Source of the DNA: Piscirickettsiaceae bacterium
GTDB taxonomy: Bacteria; Pseudomonadota; Gammaproteobacteria; Nitrosococcales; Methylophagaceae
Length of the DNA: 64,000 nucleotides
Direction: 5' to 3'
Assembly: GCA_013215825.1 (NCBI GenBank)
Contig: JABSQN010000001.1
Span: 264,874 to 328,873, forward strand
A program made the position numbers and the translations under genes. This document shows, piece after piece, positions 27,085 through 35,217 of this stretch. The notes below the pieces were generated by a model that had not been told where the DNA came from, made no database searches, and saw only the letters and a list, made by a program, of their open reading frames with translations. How positions within the stretch are numbered: the stretch's first letter is position 1; each line of letters starts with the position of its first letter.

Positions 27085-27122
27085 TAAAAAAGCCCCAGAA
27101 GAGTAAACTCGCTGAGGCTTTA
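27085..27122 (-). terminator. Intrinsic terminator of tRNA-Phe
   Basis: On the minus strand GCCTCAG...CTGGGGC with an inner GAGT/ACTC stem is followed by six T. It starts a few bases after the tRNA CCA end. Confidence 0.85.
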
Positions 27123-27127
27123 ATATA

Positions 27128-27203
27128 TGGTGGCCCGACCTGGAATCGAACCAGGGACACAGGGATTTTCAATCCCTTGCTCTACCGACTGAGCTATCGG
27201 GCC
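27128..27203 (-). tRNA. tRNA-Phe (GAA)
   Basis: Seventy-six bases on the minus strand, from GGCCCGA at 27203 to the encoded CCA at 27128-27130. The acceptor stem pairs GGCCCGA with TCGGGCC. The anticodon stem-loop GGGATTGAAAATCCC places GAA as anticodon. The T arm contains GGTTCGATTCC and the D arm AGCTCAGTCGGTAGAGC. All arms pair properly. Confidence 0.97.
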
Positions 27204-27343
27204 ATTTAAGGTCGCGTATTAAACCCTTTACGAGTGTGGCTGTCAAGCGTTAATCTTAGATTGGTGGTGATGGCGCTTGTTCAAGCCTAGCTTACATGGT
27301 GTAATGTCTGCCTTCATTTTAGTTTTAATATAATGGTTGTGTA

Positions 27344-28444
27344 ATGGCATTACGCGGAAGATTTAGTTTGTGGTTCTTTGTGTTGCTCGTTTTGGCGGCA
27401 ATTTTATTTGTGGTTCCCGCGGCATCGAATACGTCGTTGACGGATTTGATTGATGGTTGGGTGGATGATTATTCTGAGGCGGTTGAAGAGGCTCAGGCTG
27501 ATGACGATGGTGGCGATGACGACGAACTTGAGCCTGTCGGCGATAAGATGGTGCGGATTAATAATGAGGTTATTGGCTATGTGGGCGTTGAAACGATTGC
27601 ATTGGTGAGTAGTTATTTTTCTCCTGAGTTTAAGGCCATGGCAACGGTTGTTAGTTTAAAGCCGCTTTTAGCCTTACGAGCTGATTATAAGCAGGCATTG
27701 GCAGTATTCAATGTGGTGAAGGTGACAGAGAAATCTGCATTGCAAGAGTTGATGCGTTTACAAGAATTAGCGAAAGGTACGGGTAGTGTGGCGACCAAGA
27801 AGGTCAATTATGCACACGCCACTTGGGGTGAAGAAAAAGCCAAGTTACAAGGGCGACAGTTTGAGTTAGATGCCATACGGGATGAAAGCATACAAATGTG
27901 GGGGCAAACCATTTCGGGTTGGCTGTTAGCGAAAGAGTCGCAGCAGTGGCAGCGGTTATTGTCTCATCAAGATAGTTTGTTATTAGTGACGCTGCCGATT
28001 GATTTGTCGTTAGATGATGCGGTGAGTTATATCCGAATAGGCCGCAGTGGCGCGGGTAAACACGCGCGCAAGGCTTATTTTATCTCTTCTGCATATACTG
28101 CAGGGCAAGATGTTCAAGGGGAGACTTATTTCTTTAAGATGACCAGCGGTAGATTGCGCGCTGGCATGCGTTTAGATGCGTGGATCTCACGGGGAAATGA
28201 GCCGTTGGCGGGCGTTTTTATTACTGATCGTGCCATTGTTTGGCATGAGGGACAGCCGTGGGCGTATTTACGACTTGAGGATGCGCTTTATCAACGTATA
28301 TCTTTGCAAGGTGGCTTTAAAGCCGCAAAAGGTATCTTTATGACGGATACGTTGGTGGCGGAAGATGAATTAGTGGTGCAGGGCGCTCAAATGTTGTTGT
28401 CAGAAGAATTTAGATGGCAGATTTTGGATGAAGATGATGATTAG
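27344..28444 (+). CDS. RND efflux periplasmic adaptor-like protein, divergent
   Basis: Likely membrane-fusion partner of the downstream RND pump. An N-terminal membrane anchor (about residues 8-28) is followed by an acidic stretch around residues 48-65 with runs of Asp and Glu. A helical hairpin region (about 130-215) and a beta-barrel C-terminal half with GVFITDRAIVWHEGQPWAY resemble HlyD-type adaptors of the CusB/CzcB kind. The similarity is weak elsewhere and the protein ends LDEDDD. At 366 residues it is within range. The 340-base gap to the pump gene is filled by repeats. No outer-membrane channel gene is adjacent. Confidence 0.6.
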   Translation: MALRGRFSLWFFVLLVLAAILFVVPAASNTSLTDLIDGWVDDYSEAVEEAQADDDGGDDDELEPVGDKMVRINNEVIGYVGVETIALVSSYFSPEFKAMATVVSLKPLLALRADYKQALAVFNVVKVTEKSALQELMRLQELAKGTGSVATKKVNYAHATWGEEKAKLQGRQFELDAIRDESIQMWGQTISGWLLAKESQQWQRLLSHQDSLLLVTLPIDLSLDDAVSYIRIGRSGAGKHARKAYFISSAYTAGQDVQGETYFFKMTSGRLRAGMRLDAWISRGNEPLAGVFITDRAIVWHEGQPWAYLRLEDALYQRISLQGGFKAAKGIFMTDTLVAEDELVVQGAQMLLSEEFRWQILDEDDD

Positions 28445-28548
28445 ATGTATGCCTATTATCAAATGTCTGGCCAATATTAAATTTAAGTCATTGCCTTCTA
28501 AATCTATGTCGCCGTCTATTAAAATTATGTCATCGGCTATTAAATTCA

Positions 28549-28725
28549 CGTCATCCTCGCGTAGGCGGGGATCCATGGGCTGTGAAAATAACCACTATCG
28601 TTGGATTCCCGCCTGCGCGGGAATGACGGACAGGGTAAAGCGTGGAATGACGAATGGTAAAGTGTAGATGATGGATATGGTGAAGAATGGAATGACGGAC
28701 AGAGTGAAGCTAGGAATGACGTGTA
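28549..28725. repeat. Family B element with degenerate expansion
   Basis: A full element spans 28549-28630 (CGTCATCCTCGCGTAGGCGG ... CGCGGGAATGACGG). It is followed by spaced repeats of GGAATGACG at about 28620, 28643, 28688 and 28711, and preceded by degenerate GTC(A/G)TCxxCTATTAAA units. The stretch 28445-28785 holds only this and the leader of the RND gene. Confidence 0.8.
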
Positions 28726-28785
28726 GTCAGTTTGCAATATTCCGGATAAGAATAGAACGCGTAATTAAGCAAGTAGAGATGAATT

Positions 28786-31700
28786 ATGCTATCTAATCTG
28801 GTTGCTTTTTCGGTACGTTTTCGCGGTGTTATTGTTGCTTTAGCTATTTTATTGATGGGCTACGGCATTTATAAAATTGCCAATTCAAGCCTGGATATAT
28901 TCCCTGAATTTGCACCGAAGCAGGTGATCATTCAAACAGAAGCACAAGGCCTTACTGCAGAGCAGGTTGAGGTGTTGGTCACGCAACCCCTAGAAAATGC
29001 ACTGGGTGGATTGGTGGGAACGGAGTCGATTCGTTCACAATCTATCCCTAGCTTGTCTGTGGTTATTTTGACCTTTTATGACAGTACCGATATCTATCTT
29101 GATCGCCAATTAGTTTCTGAACGTTTATTAGGCTTGAGTGATGTTCTGCCCGAAGGTGTATCCCCGCCATTAATGGTGCCATTAGAATCATCATCTGGCA
29201 CGATTATGACTATTGGTTTGAGTTCTGACACACATGATTTGATGGCATTGCGCGCCTTGGTTGATTGGACGTTATCACCACGATTATTGAGTGTGGAAGG
29301 GGTGGCAGATATTAATGTGTTTGGTGGTGAAGAGAAGCAGCTACAAATACAAGTTGATGTCGACAAAATGGCTCGCTATAACATCTCGATTGCTGATATT
29401 ACTGAGGCGGCACGAGATGCAACAGGCATTATGGCAAGCGGTTATATTGAGAATAATAACCAACGCATGATGTTACGTTTAAGCGGTCAACCGATGACGG
29501 CTCAAGAGCTGGCAAAGGTGGTATTACGCAAAACAGGTAGTAATATCTTGTTATTAGGCGATGTTTCGACAATCGTTGCAGCACCTGCACCCGCCATTGG
29601 TGGCGCGGCAATTGCCGGCAAGCCGGGAGTGGTCTTGATGGTGATTGGCCAATATAAAGCCAATACTTTAGCGGTTACACAGGGTATTGAAGCGGCACTC
29701 ACTGAGTTTAAAGATGGCTTTGAGGCGGATGGCATTACCTTACATGACACGTTATTCCGCCCTGCCAATTACATTGAATCATCACTGCATAATATCAAAG
29801 AGCATTTGATGGTCGGTGGCGGCTTGGTAATGTTGGTATTAGTGCTGTTTTTATTCAATTTACGAACCGCATTAATTTCCATGACAGCGATCCCTTTATC
29901 CTTATTTGCGGCATTGATTGTGTTGCTAGAGCTAGGGGTCAATATCAATATTATGGTGTTGGGTGGCTTGGCAATTGCTTTGGGTGAGGTGATTGATGAT
30001 GCCATTATTGATACCGAAAATATCTTTCGACGATTACGTGAAAATGCCGCCTTAGCTAAGCCGCAATCAACCACGAAAGTGGTGTTTGATGCCTCAATGG
30101 AAGTGCGTAGCTCGGTAGTTTATGCCAGCTTTATTGTGATGTTGGTATTTGTACCATTACTAACATTAAGCGGTGTGGCAGGGCGAATGTTTCAACCTTT
30201 GGGTGAAGCCTATATTTTAGCGATCTTTGCTTCTTTGGCTGTGGCGCTGACTGTTACACCAGCCTTATGTCATATTTTGCTGACACGTTGGGGTAAATTG
30301 AGTAATGAAGAGCCGCCTCTCATTCGATTTTTAAACCCTATTTATGGTTGGATTTTAGGGCAGGTCAGTCACTATCCTAAAGTGACATTTGCTAGTGTAT
30401 TTGCCTTTTGTTTGGCGGGCTTGGCCATCTTACCGTTATTGGGAGGAAGCTTCTTACCTGAATTGCGAGAAGGACACTATATTATTCATACGGCCAGCGT
30501 GCCGGGTACATCCATTGCTGAATCATTACGAATCGGCGGTCAAATCGAGAAACGGGTTGCTGAGATTCCGGGTGTTATTTCAACATCACAATGGGCTGGG
30601 CGGGCTGAACGAGGCGCGGATACGTTTGGTACCCATTATAGTGAATATGAAATTGATTTAGAGCCGATGATGGATGGCGCGGAGCAACAAGCGGTTTTAG
30701 ATGAAATTCGTGAGGTGTTAGAAGCGTTTCCAGGAATAAATTCAGAAGTAAATACCTTTTTAACCGAGCGTATTGATGAAACAATTTCAGGGTATACCTC
30801 GCCTGTGGTCGTTAATATCTATGGTAAAAACCTGATTGAATTAGATCAAAAAGCACAACAGGTAGCCGCAGTGATGCGTAAGATTGACGGTGCGAGGGAT
30901 GTGCAGTTACGTGCGCCTCCAGGTGAGCCACAATTAGAGGTTCGCTTACTGTTGGATGAGCTTGCTTATTGGGGCTTAAAACCGGCTGATGTGATGCGTA
31001 CGATACGGACAGGATTTGATGGCACTGTGGTCGGACAAGTGCAGGAAGGTAATCGTATTTTTGATGTAGTGGTGGTATTGCCTGAAGAGCAACGACAACA
31101 GCCCGAAGATGTACTTAACCTACCGATTCATACGCCGGACGGGGTGATGTTATATTTGCGAGATATCGCCGAAGTGACGCAGATATCTGGCCGATATATG
31201 ATTTTACATGCTGGCGCGCAACGCTTGCAAACGGTGACCTGTAATGTATCTGGTCGAGATTTAACGTCATTCTTTGCTGAATTAAAACAGCGCGTACATG
31301 ATGAAGTTGAGTTCTCAGCCGATATTTATCCTGAATTCACTGGGGCAGCCGTGGCGCAAGCACAATCAAAAGAAGACTTGATTGTTCATTCAACCTTGGC
31401 GGGTATCGCTGTTATCTTATTGCTTTATATTGCCTTGAATAGCTTGCGAAATATGTTGTTGGTATTAGTCAATTTGCCGTTTGCTCTTGTTGGCGGCGTG
31501 ATTGCTGTATTGCTAACCAATGGCGTATTGTCGATTGGCTCGATGGTGGGCTTTGTGACGTTGTTTGGTATTACATTGCGTAATTCAATTATGTTGGTGT
31601 CACATTTTCAATATTTAGTCGTTGAGGAAGGCGCGCCGTGGAATGCGGCAACCGCTATTCGTGGCGCACAAGAACGATTACCGTCGATATTGATCACCGC

Positions 31701-31872
31701 ACTGGTAACGTCGTTGGCGATGTTACCCATTGCGATGAACTCTGATAGTCCTGGGCGAGAAGTGATGGGCCCCATGGCAAGTATTATTATCGGAGGATTA
31801 ATATCTTCGACTGTGCTTAATTTATTGGTGTTGCCTAGTATTATGTTGCGTTATGGTAAGTTTGAGAAATAA
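28786..31872 (+). CDS. RND-family (CzcA/CusA-like) efflux pump
   Basis: Proton-driven inner-membrane pump of 1028 residues with the full RND layout: a membrane helix at residues 13-32, a large periplasmic loop, helices around 340-540, a second periplasmic loop, and helices from about 865 to the end. The fourth-helix motif reads ALGEVIDDAIIDTENIFRRL, with adjacent Asp residues and the ENIFRRL of heavy-metal exporters. The porter domain LDIFPEFAPKQVIIQTEAQG is also typical of the heavy-metal branch. Which ion is exported cannot be assigned. The adaptor-like gene lies upstream on the same strand. Confidence 0.88.
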   Translation: MLSNLVAFSVRFRGVIVALAILLMGYGIYKIANSSLDIFPEFAPKQVIIQTEAQGLTAEQVEVLVTQPLENALGGLVGTESIRSQSIPSLSVVILTFYDSTDIYLDRQLVSERLLGLSDVLPEGVSPPLMVPLESSSGTIMTIGLSSDTHDLMALRALVDWTLSPRLLSVEGVADINVFGGEEKQLQIQVDVDKMARYNISIADITEAARDATGIMASGYIENNNQRMMLRLSGQPMTAQELAKVVLRKTGSNILLLGDVSTIVAAPAPAIGGAAIAGKPGVVLMVIGQYKANTLAVTQGIEAALTEFKDGFEADGITLHDTLFRPANYIESSLHNIKEHLMVGGGLVMLVLVLFLFNLRTALISMTAIPLSLFAALIVLLELGVNINIMVLGGLAIALGEVIDDAIIDTENIFRRLRENAALAKPQSTTKVVFDASMEVRSSVVYASFIVMLVFVPLLTLSGVAGRMFQPLGEAYILAIFASLAVALTVTPALCHILLTRWGKLSNEEPPLIRFLNPIYGWILGQVSHYPKVTFASVFAFCLAGLAILPLLGGSFLPELREGHYIIHTASVPGTSIAESLRIGGQIEKRVAEIPGVISTSQWAGRAERGADTFGTHYSEYEIDLEPMMDGAEQQAVLDEIREVLEAFPGINSEVNTFLTERIDETISGYTSPVVVNIYGKNLIELDQKAQQVAAVMRKIDGARDVQLRAPPGEPQLEVRLLLDELAYWGLKPADVMRTIRTGFDGTVVGQVQEGNRIFDVVVVLPEEQRQQPEDVLNLPIHTPDGVMLYLRDIAEVTQISGRYMILHAGAQRLQTVTCNVSGRDLTSFFAELKQRVHDEVEFSADIYPEFTGAAVAQAQSKEDLIVHSTLAGIAVILLLYIALNSLRNMLLVLVNLPFALVGGVIAVLLTNGVLSIGSMVGFVTLFGITLRNSIMLVSHFQYLVVEEGAPWNAATAIRGAQERLPSILITALVTSLAMLPIAMNSDSPGREVMGPMASIIIGGLISSTVLNLLVLPSIMLRYGKFEK

Positions 31873-31947
31873 AGACAGCATGATCATTCAATTTATAGTT
31901 GTTTTATTTAACCTGAATTCTGAATAAGAGAATCTAGTATTTGAAAC

Positions 31948-32225
31948 ACAGATCCCGGCTAAAAAGCCTACCGGGATGACGGGTTAATTAGAATTTATAC
32001 TGGGATGACGGATTGATTAGAATTTAGGTTTTTTCGTCATTTCTAAGCTAAAAGGAATGAATATTTTTAAGGTTAAAATTAGCACAGGCATTCCTTAACG
32101 AGAACATACACAGGCATTCCTTAACGAGAACATACACTGTCATTCCTTCGCGAAAATATCACCGTCATTCCCGCGTGCTTTTAGCGGGAATCTATAGCTA
32201 GTGTAAATAGCACACTATCGTGTGC
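31948..32225. repeat. Family B repeat cluster with a 26-bp tandem array
   Basis: Two exact 26-bp units, CACAGGCATTCCTTAACGAG plus AACATA, start at 32083 and 32109. A related 25-base unit at 32135 and a terminal full palindrome at 32160-32200 (CCGTCATTCCCGCG...CGGGAATC) follow. Decayed elements fill 31948-32070, and a small hairpin AGCACACTATCGTGTGCT ends it. The gap 31873-32337 contains no other feature I can support. Confidence 0.85.
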
Positions 32226-32337
32226 TCAATCAAAACGGGCCAATAGTGTTCCTGACACATTTGTTACGGGGGATGACAGGGAAATAATAGTGAGATGACA
32301 AGCTGGATTAAAAACATATTCAATTATCCAGTTCTTT

Positions 32338-32412
32338 TTAATCTCTTTTAGCAACAATAAATGCCGCGGCAATAATAAGTAGTACAACACCCAGAAATAG
32401 CAGATCAAGCAT
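32338..32412 (-). CDS. Candidate 24-residue single-membrane-span microprotein
   Basis: A short frame starts ATG CTT GAT CTG two bases after the stop of the upstream 372-residue protein (TAA-CC-ATG), ideal for translational coupling. It reads MLDLL, a hydrophobic span of about 16 residues, and a charged end AKRD. It has no homologue that I recognise. The hydrophobic core with a positive C-terminal flank matches small bacterial membrane peptides. A frame this short can occur by chance; the placement is the main support. Confidence 0.4.
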   Translation of the reverse strand: MLDLLFLGVVLLIIAAAFIVAKRD

Positions 32413-32414
32413 GG

Positions 32415-33533
32415 TTAATTACCAATAGCGAAGGTTTCAATACCTTGATTACGTTTATCAGAGAAGAACTGATAAATTCGTGAAAGTTCTTGTGGTGAAA
32501 AGTGGATCATAATAAGTTGTTGCCCCGGGTAAATTTGGTCAGGATCATGGCTCATTGTGTGGGTGCTAAAGTTATAAATATAGCTTGAGTTGACCTTGTT
32601 ATTAAGTATTTTTCCAAGAAAAGAACTCAGACCTGAACGTAGTTTTTCATCTGCATCCGCAGGGATAATTGCTTGCACAGAATCTTTGTTGGAGGCAATG
32701 CCTTCAATATGAACACCTTCTCTAAATTTATCAGTTAAACCAGTTTGAATAATGCCCCATAAGCCTTGCTGATCGTGTTTGCTTACGCGATGCAAATAAA
32801 AGAGCGCATTATCGGGTAACCCAGCGGATTGAATAATCTTATTGAGGGATAATTCCTGTGTGCCATGATTTATCGTGGCGACAATAGTTGTTGTGTGATC
32901 AATATCTTGAATACTTGTTAATTCGCCTGCCGTGATTTGTAGGCTATGTTTTTGCTGCGTTAGCAAGGTGATGGAGGCGGTGAGATCAATATCTTGTTGA
33001 TTAATATATTCAAATAAGGGTTTTGTTTGTGGCTTGCCATTGTGATCAAGAATAGTGAGTAAGATGGTTTGATCGTCATAATTGTCACTGAGTTCTGCCA
33101 GTGTCGTTTGTTGGACAAGATCAGTCGTGTAATGCAAGGTTAAGATTGTGTCTGCGGATATATTTGGGTCAGCGAGTAATTCTTCAATTGTGGTGATGCG
33201 TTTTTCTAATGCAGGTAAGAAAATAGTGCTGTCAAGACGTACAAATTGGTCTTGATTTTCATTGATGGTGATTGATTTATCTTGTTTTTCTGCTAGAGAT
33301 TCAATAAAAATAGTTGCCTCTTTTTCAATCACTGCTTCACTAGACGCTGTTGTGTTTTCATCGTCGATAACAGTAAGTGGCAGTTGAGGAGTAATAATTT
33401 TGATGGGGGGATTAAGGGTTTGTTCCGTTTTTGATATTTTTAGATCCGAAAATAATAAAAAGCCAACTAATAGCAACACGGCCAGCGCCAATAATGCTGG
33501 AACAATTGAGAGAGTAGTTCTATTTGAGGACAC
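32415..33533 (-). CDS. Membrane-anchored periplasmic protein of unknown function
   Basis: Not recognised. There are 372 residues with one N-terminal membrane segment (about 12-30) and no cleavage site, so the rest is probably periplasmic. Residues 85-230 are rich in Thr, Asp and Gln. The C-terminal portion has the phrase DPDQIYPGQQLIMIHFSP, which faintly recalls the end of a LysM or OapA-type module. It follows mutL by 32 bases in the nnr-tsaE-ami-mutL gene run and so could relate to cell-wall work like the amidase, but that is guesswork. Confidence 0.7.
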   Translation of the reverse strand: MSSNRTTLSIVPALLALAVLLLVGFLLFSDLKISKTEQTLNPPIKIITPQLPLTVIDDENTTASSEAVIEKEATIFIESLAEKQDKSITINENQDQFVRLDSTIFLPALEKRITTIEELLADPNISADTILTLHYTTDLVQQTTLAELSDNYDDQTILLTILDHNGKPQTKPLFEYINQQDIDLTASITLLTQQKHSLQITAGELTSIQDIDHTTTIVATINHGTQELSLNKIIQSAGLPDNALFYLHRVSKHDQQGLWGIIQTGLTDKFREGVHIEGIASNKDSVQAIIPADADEKLRSGLSSFLGKILNNKVNSSYIYNFSTHTMSHDPDQIYPGQQLIMIHFSPQELSRIYQFFSDKRNQGIETFAIGN

Positions 33534-33565
33534 AATAAATTACCTTTACTAACAATAGCGTTCGA

Positions 33566-35200
33566 TCAGAATAAGCTACTCAGTGTTTGTTGATCAAGTA
33601 TTTGACTCCAGTTAGTTGTTTTATCTGAGCTAGGAAGCTGTTTAAGAATCGATTCTGCCTGTTGTAGAGTCTGAATTGCGATCATAGGACATTGTTGTTG
33701 TAATACGACTTCTAATTGCTCTAAGGACGTTTGATTATCATTAATTGCGCTAAGTAATGCGTTAATCAATTGTTTGATATCTACTTGTGTTAATAAGCTG
33801 GGAATAGATTCAACGACAATAGAACACTCAATAGTTTTAAATGTGATCGCCAAGCGTGCAAGAATTTCTTTATATTGACTAAGTTTCTGGCATTGAGCGT
33901 GTTCTAGCTCAATACGGATGGGTACTAAGATCGGACGAGAGCGTAGAGTGTTTGTTTGGATAGCTTGATGTAGTTGTTGCTGACGCAGTGATTGTTCAGC
34001 TAGTTGTAAGTCAATTAACATCGGGCCATGCTCAGAGTCGGCAATGATGTATCGCTGATGTAATACGCTAATGACCGAATTAAATGTAGTTGCTGCTTGT
34101 TCTTTGCTTGCGTGTATTTGGTATTGTTGTGACTTTTCGGCAATATAATCTAGTGGGACTTGTTGTCGCTGAGTCTGTTCTAGAGGAGCGACAACCGTCG
34201 CTGGTTCTGATGCCAGAGCATCTTGCAGTGCGCGAGTGATTAAGCCGTGAATCAGGCGAGCGTGTCGAAAACGTACTTCATGTTTGGTTGGGTGAACATT
34301 AATATCAACTTGATCTAGCGGAATAGTTAAATACAGCACAAATGCAGGATAACGTCCTGCGGGGATAAGATTGGCATAGGCTTGTCGAATAGCATGGGTT
34401 ATTACGCGATCTCGAATCACACGGCCATTAATAAAGAAATAATGGATATCAGTTTGTGGACGATGCGCTTCTGCAGTGCCTAACCAGCCGTGTAACTCAA
34501 TGTCATCAAACTGTTGTTCAATATATAAACTGTTGGTAATAAATGTTTTACCGCAGAGTTTGGCTATACGCTGTTGTTTTTTATCAAGGGTATCTGCAAT
34601 CGGTAATTTAAGTGCGGTAGCGTTGGCAGGCTGATAGTGGAAACCGATATCAAAATGACTGAGTGCTAAGCGGTAGAAGGTTGTAGTAATATGATGTAAT
34701 TCAGTTTTATTTCCTTTAAGAAAATGGCGGCGAGCCGGTACATTGAAAAATAAATTTCGTACTTCAACACTGGAGCCTAATGGGTGTGCTGATGGTGTAA
34801 TGTCGGTGCTATTTGGCGTAAGTTGCCATGCACAGTCGCTATCTGCTTGGCGAGAACTTAAGGTTAGTTCTGATATCGAGGCAATACTGGGTAAGGCTTC
34901 TCCTCGAAAGCCTAAGCTGGCGATATGGCTTAGCTGTTCGCTGGAGTGTAATTTGCTGGTGGCATGACGACTAAGCGCTAAGGGCAAGTCATCGGGATGA
35001 ATGCCAAAGCCATTGTCACTAACGCGAATAAGTTGACTGCCTGCACCTTCAATATCTATCGTAATTTGAGTTGCACCGGCATCAATACTGTTTTCAACTA
35101 GTTCTTTTAGTACAGATGCGGGACGTTCAATAACTTCACCTGCGGCAATTTGATTGGCAAGGTTTAGTGGCAGAGCATGGATACGAGAGTTGTCAGACAT
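33566..35200 (-). CDS. mutL: DNA mismatch repair protein MutL
   Basis: GHKL ATPase that links MutS mismatch recognition to MutH. The N-terminal motifs are ELVENSIDAGATQI, DNGFGIHPDDL and SLGFRGEALPSI. INVHPTKHEVRF closes the transducer domain. The C-terminal dimerisation domain lacks the DQHAxxERIxYE endonuclease motif of MutH-free bacteria (here DLQLAEQSLRQQQLH), consistent with the mutH gene at 13458-14129. It is rather short, 544 residues against about 615 in E. coli, with a shortened linker. Confidence 0.96.
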   Translation of the reverse strand: MSDNSRIHALPLNLANQIAAGEVIERPASVLKELVENSIDAGATQITIDIEGAGSQLIRVSDNGFGIHPDDLPLALSRHATSKLHSSEQLSHIASLGFRGEALPSIASISELTLSSRQADSDCAWQLTPNSTDITPSAHPLGSSVEVRNLFFNVPARRHFLKGNKTELHHITTTFYRLALSHFDIGFHYQPANATALKLPIADTLDKKQQRIAKLCGKTFITNSLYIEQQFDDIELHGWLGTAEAHRPQTDIHYFFINGRVIRDRVITHAIRQAYANLIPAGRYPAFVLYLTIPLDQVDINVHPTKHEVRFRHARLIHGLITRALQDALASEPATVVAPLEQTQRQQVPLDYIAEKSQQYQIHASKEQAATTFNSVISVLHQRYIIADSEHGPMLIDLQLAEQSLRQQQLHQAIQTNTLRSRPILVPIRIELEHAQCQKLSQYKEILARLAITFKTIECSIVVESIPSLLTQVDIKQLINALLSAINDNQTSLEQLEVVLQQQCPMIAIQTLQQAESILKQLPSSDKTTNWSQILDQQTLSSLF

Positions 35201-35217
35201 GTTGCTATTTTAGCAGT

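Noticed and set aside
28428-28667. 79-residue frame after the adaptor gene
   Set aside because: It translates the family B palindrome and its degenerate copies.
33566-35200. MutL with its own endonuclease activity
   Set aside because: The metal-binding DQHAxxERIxYE motif is absent, and a MutH gene is present.
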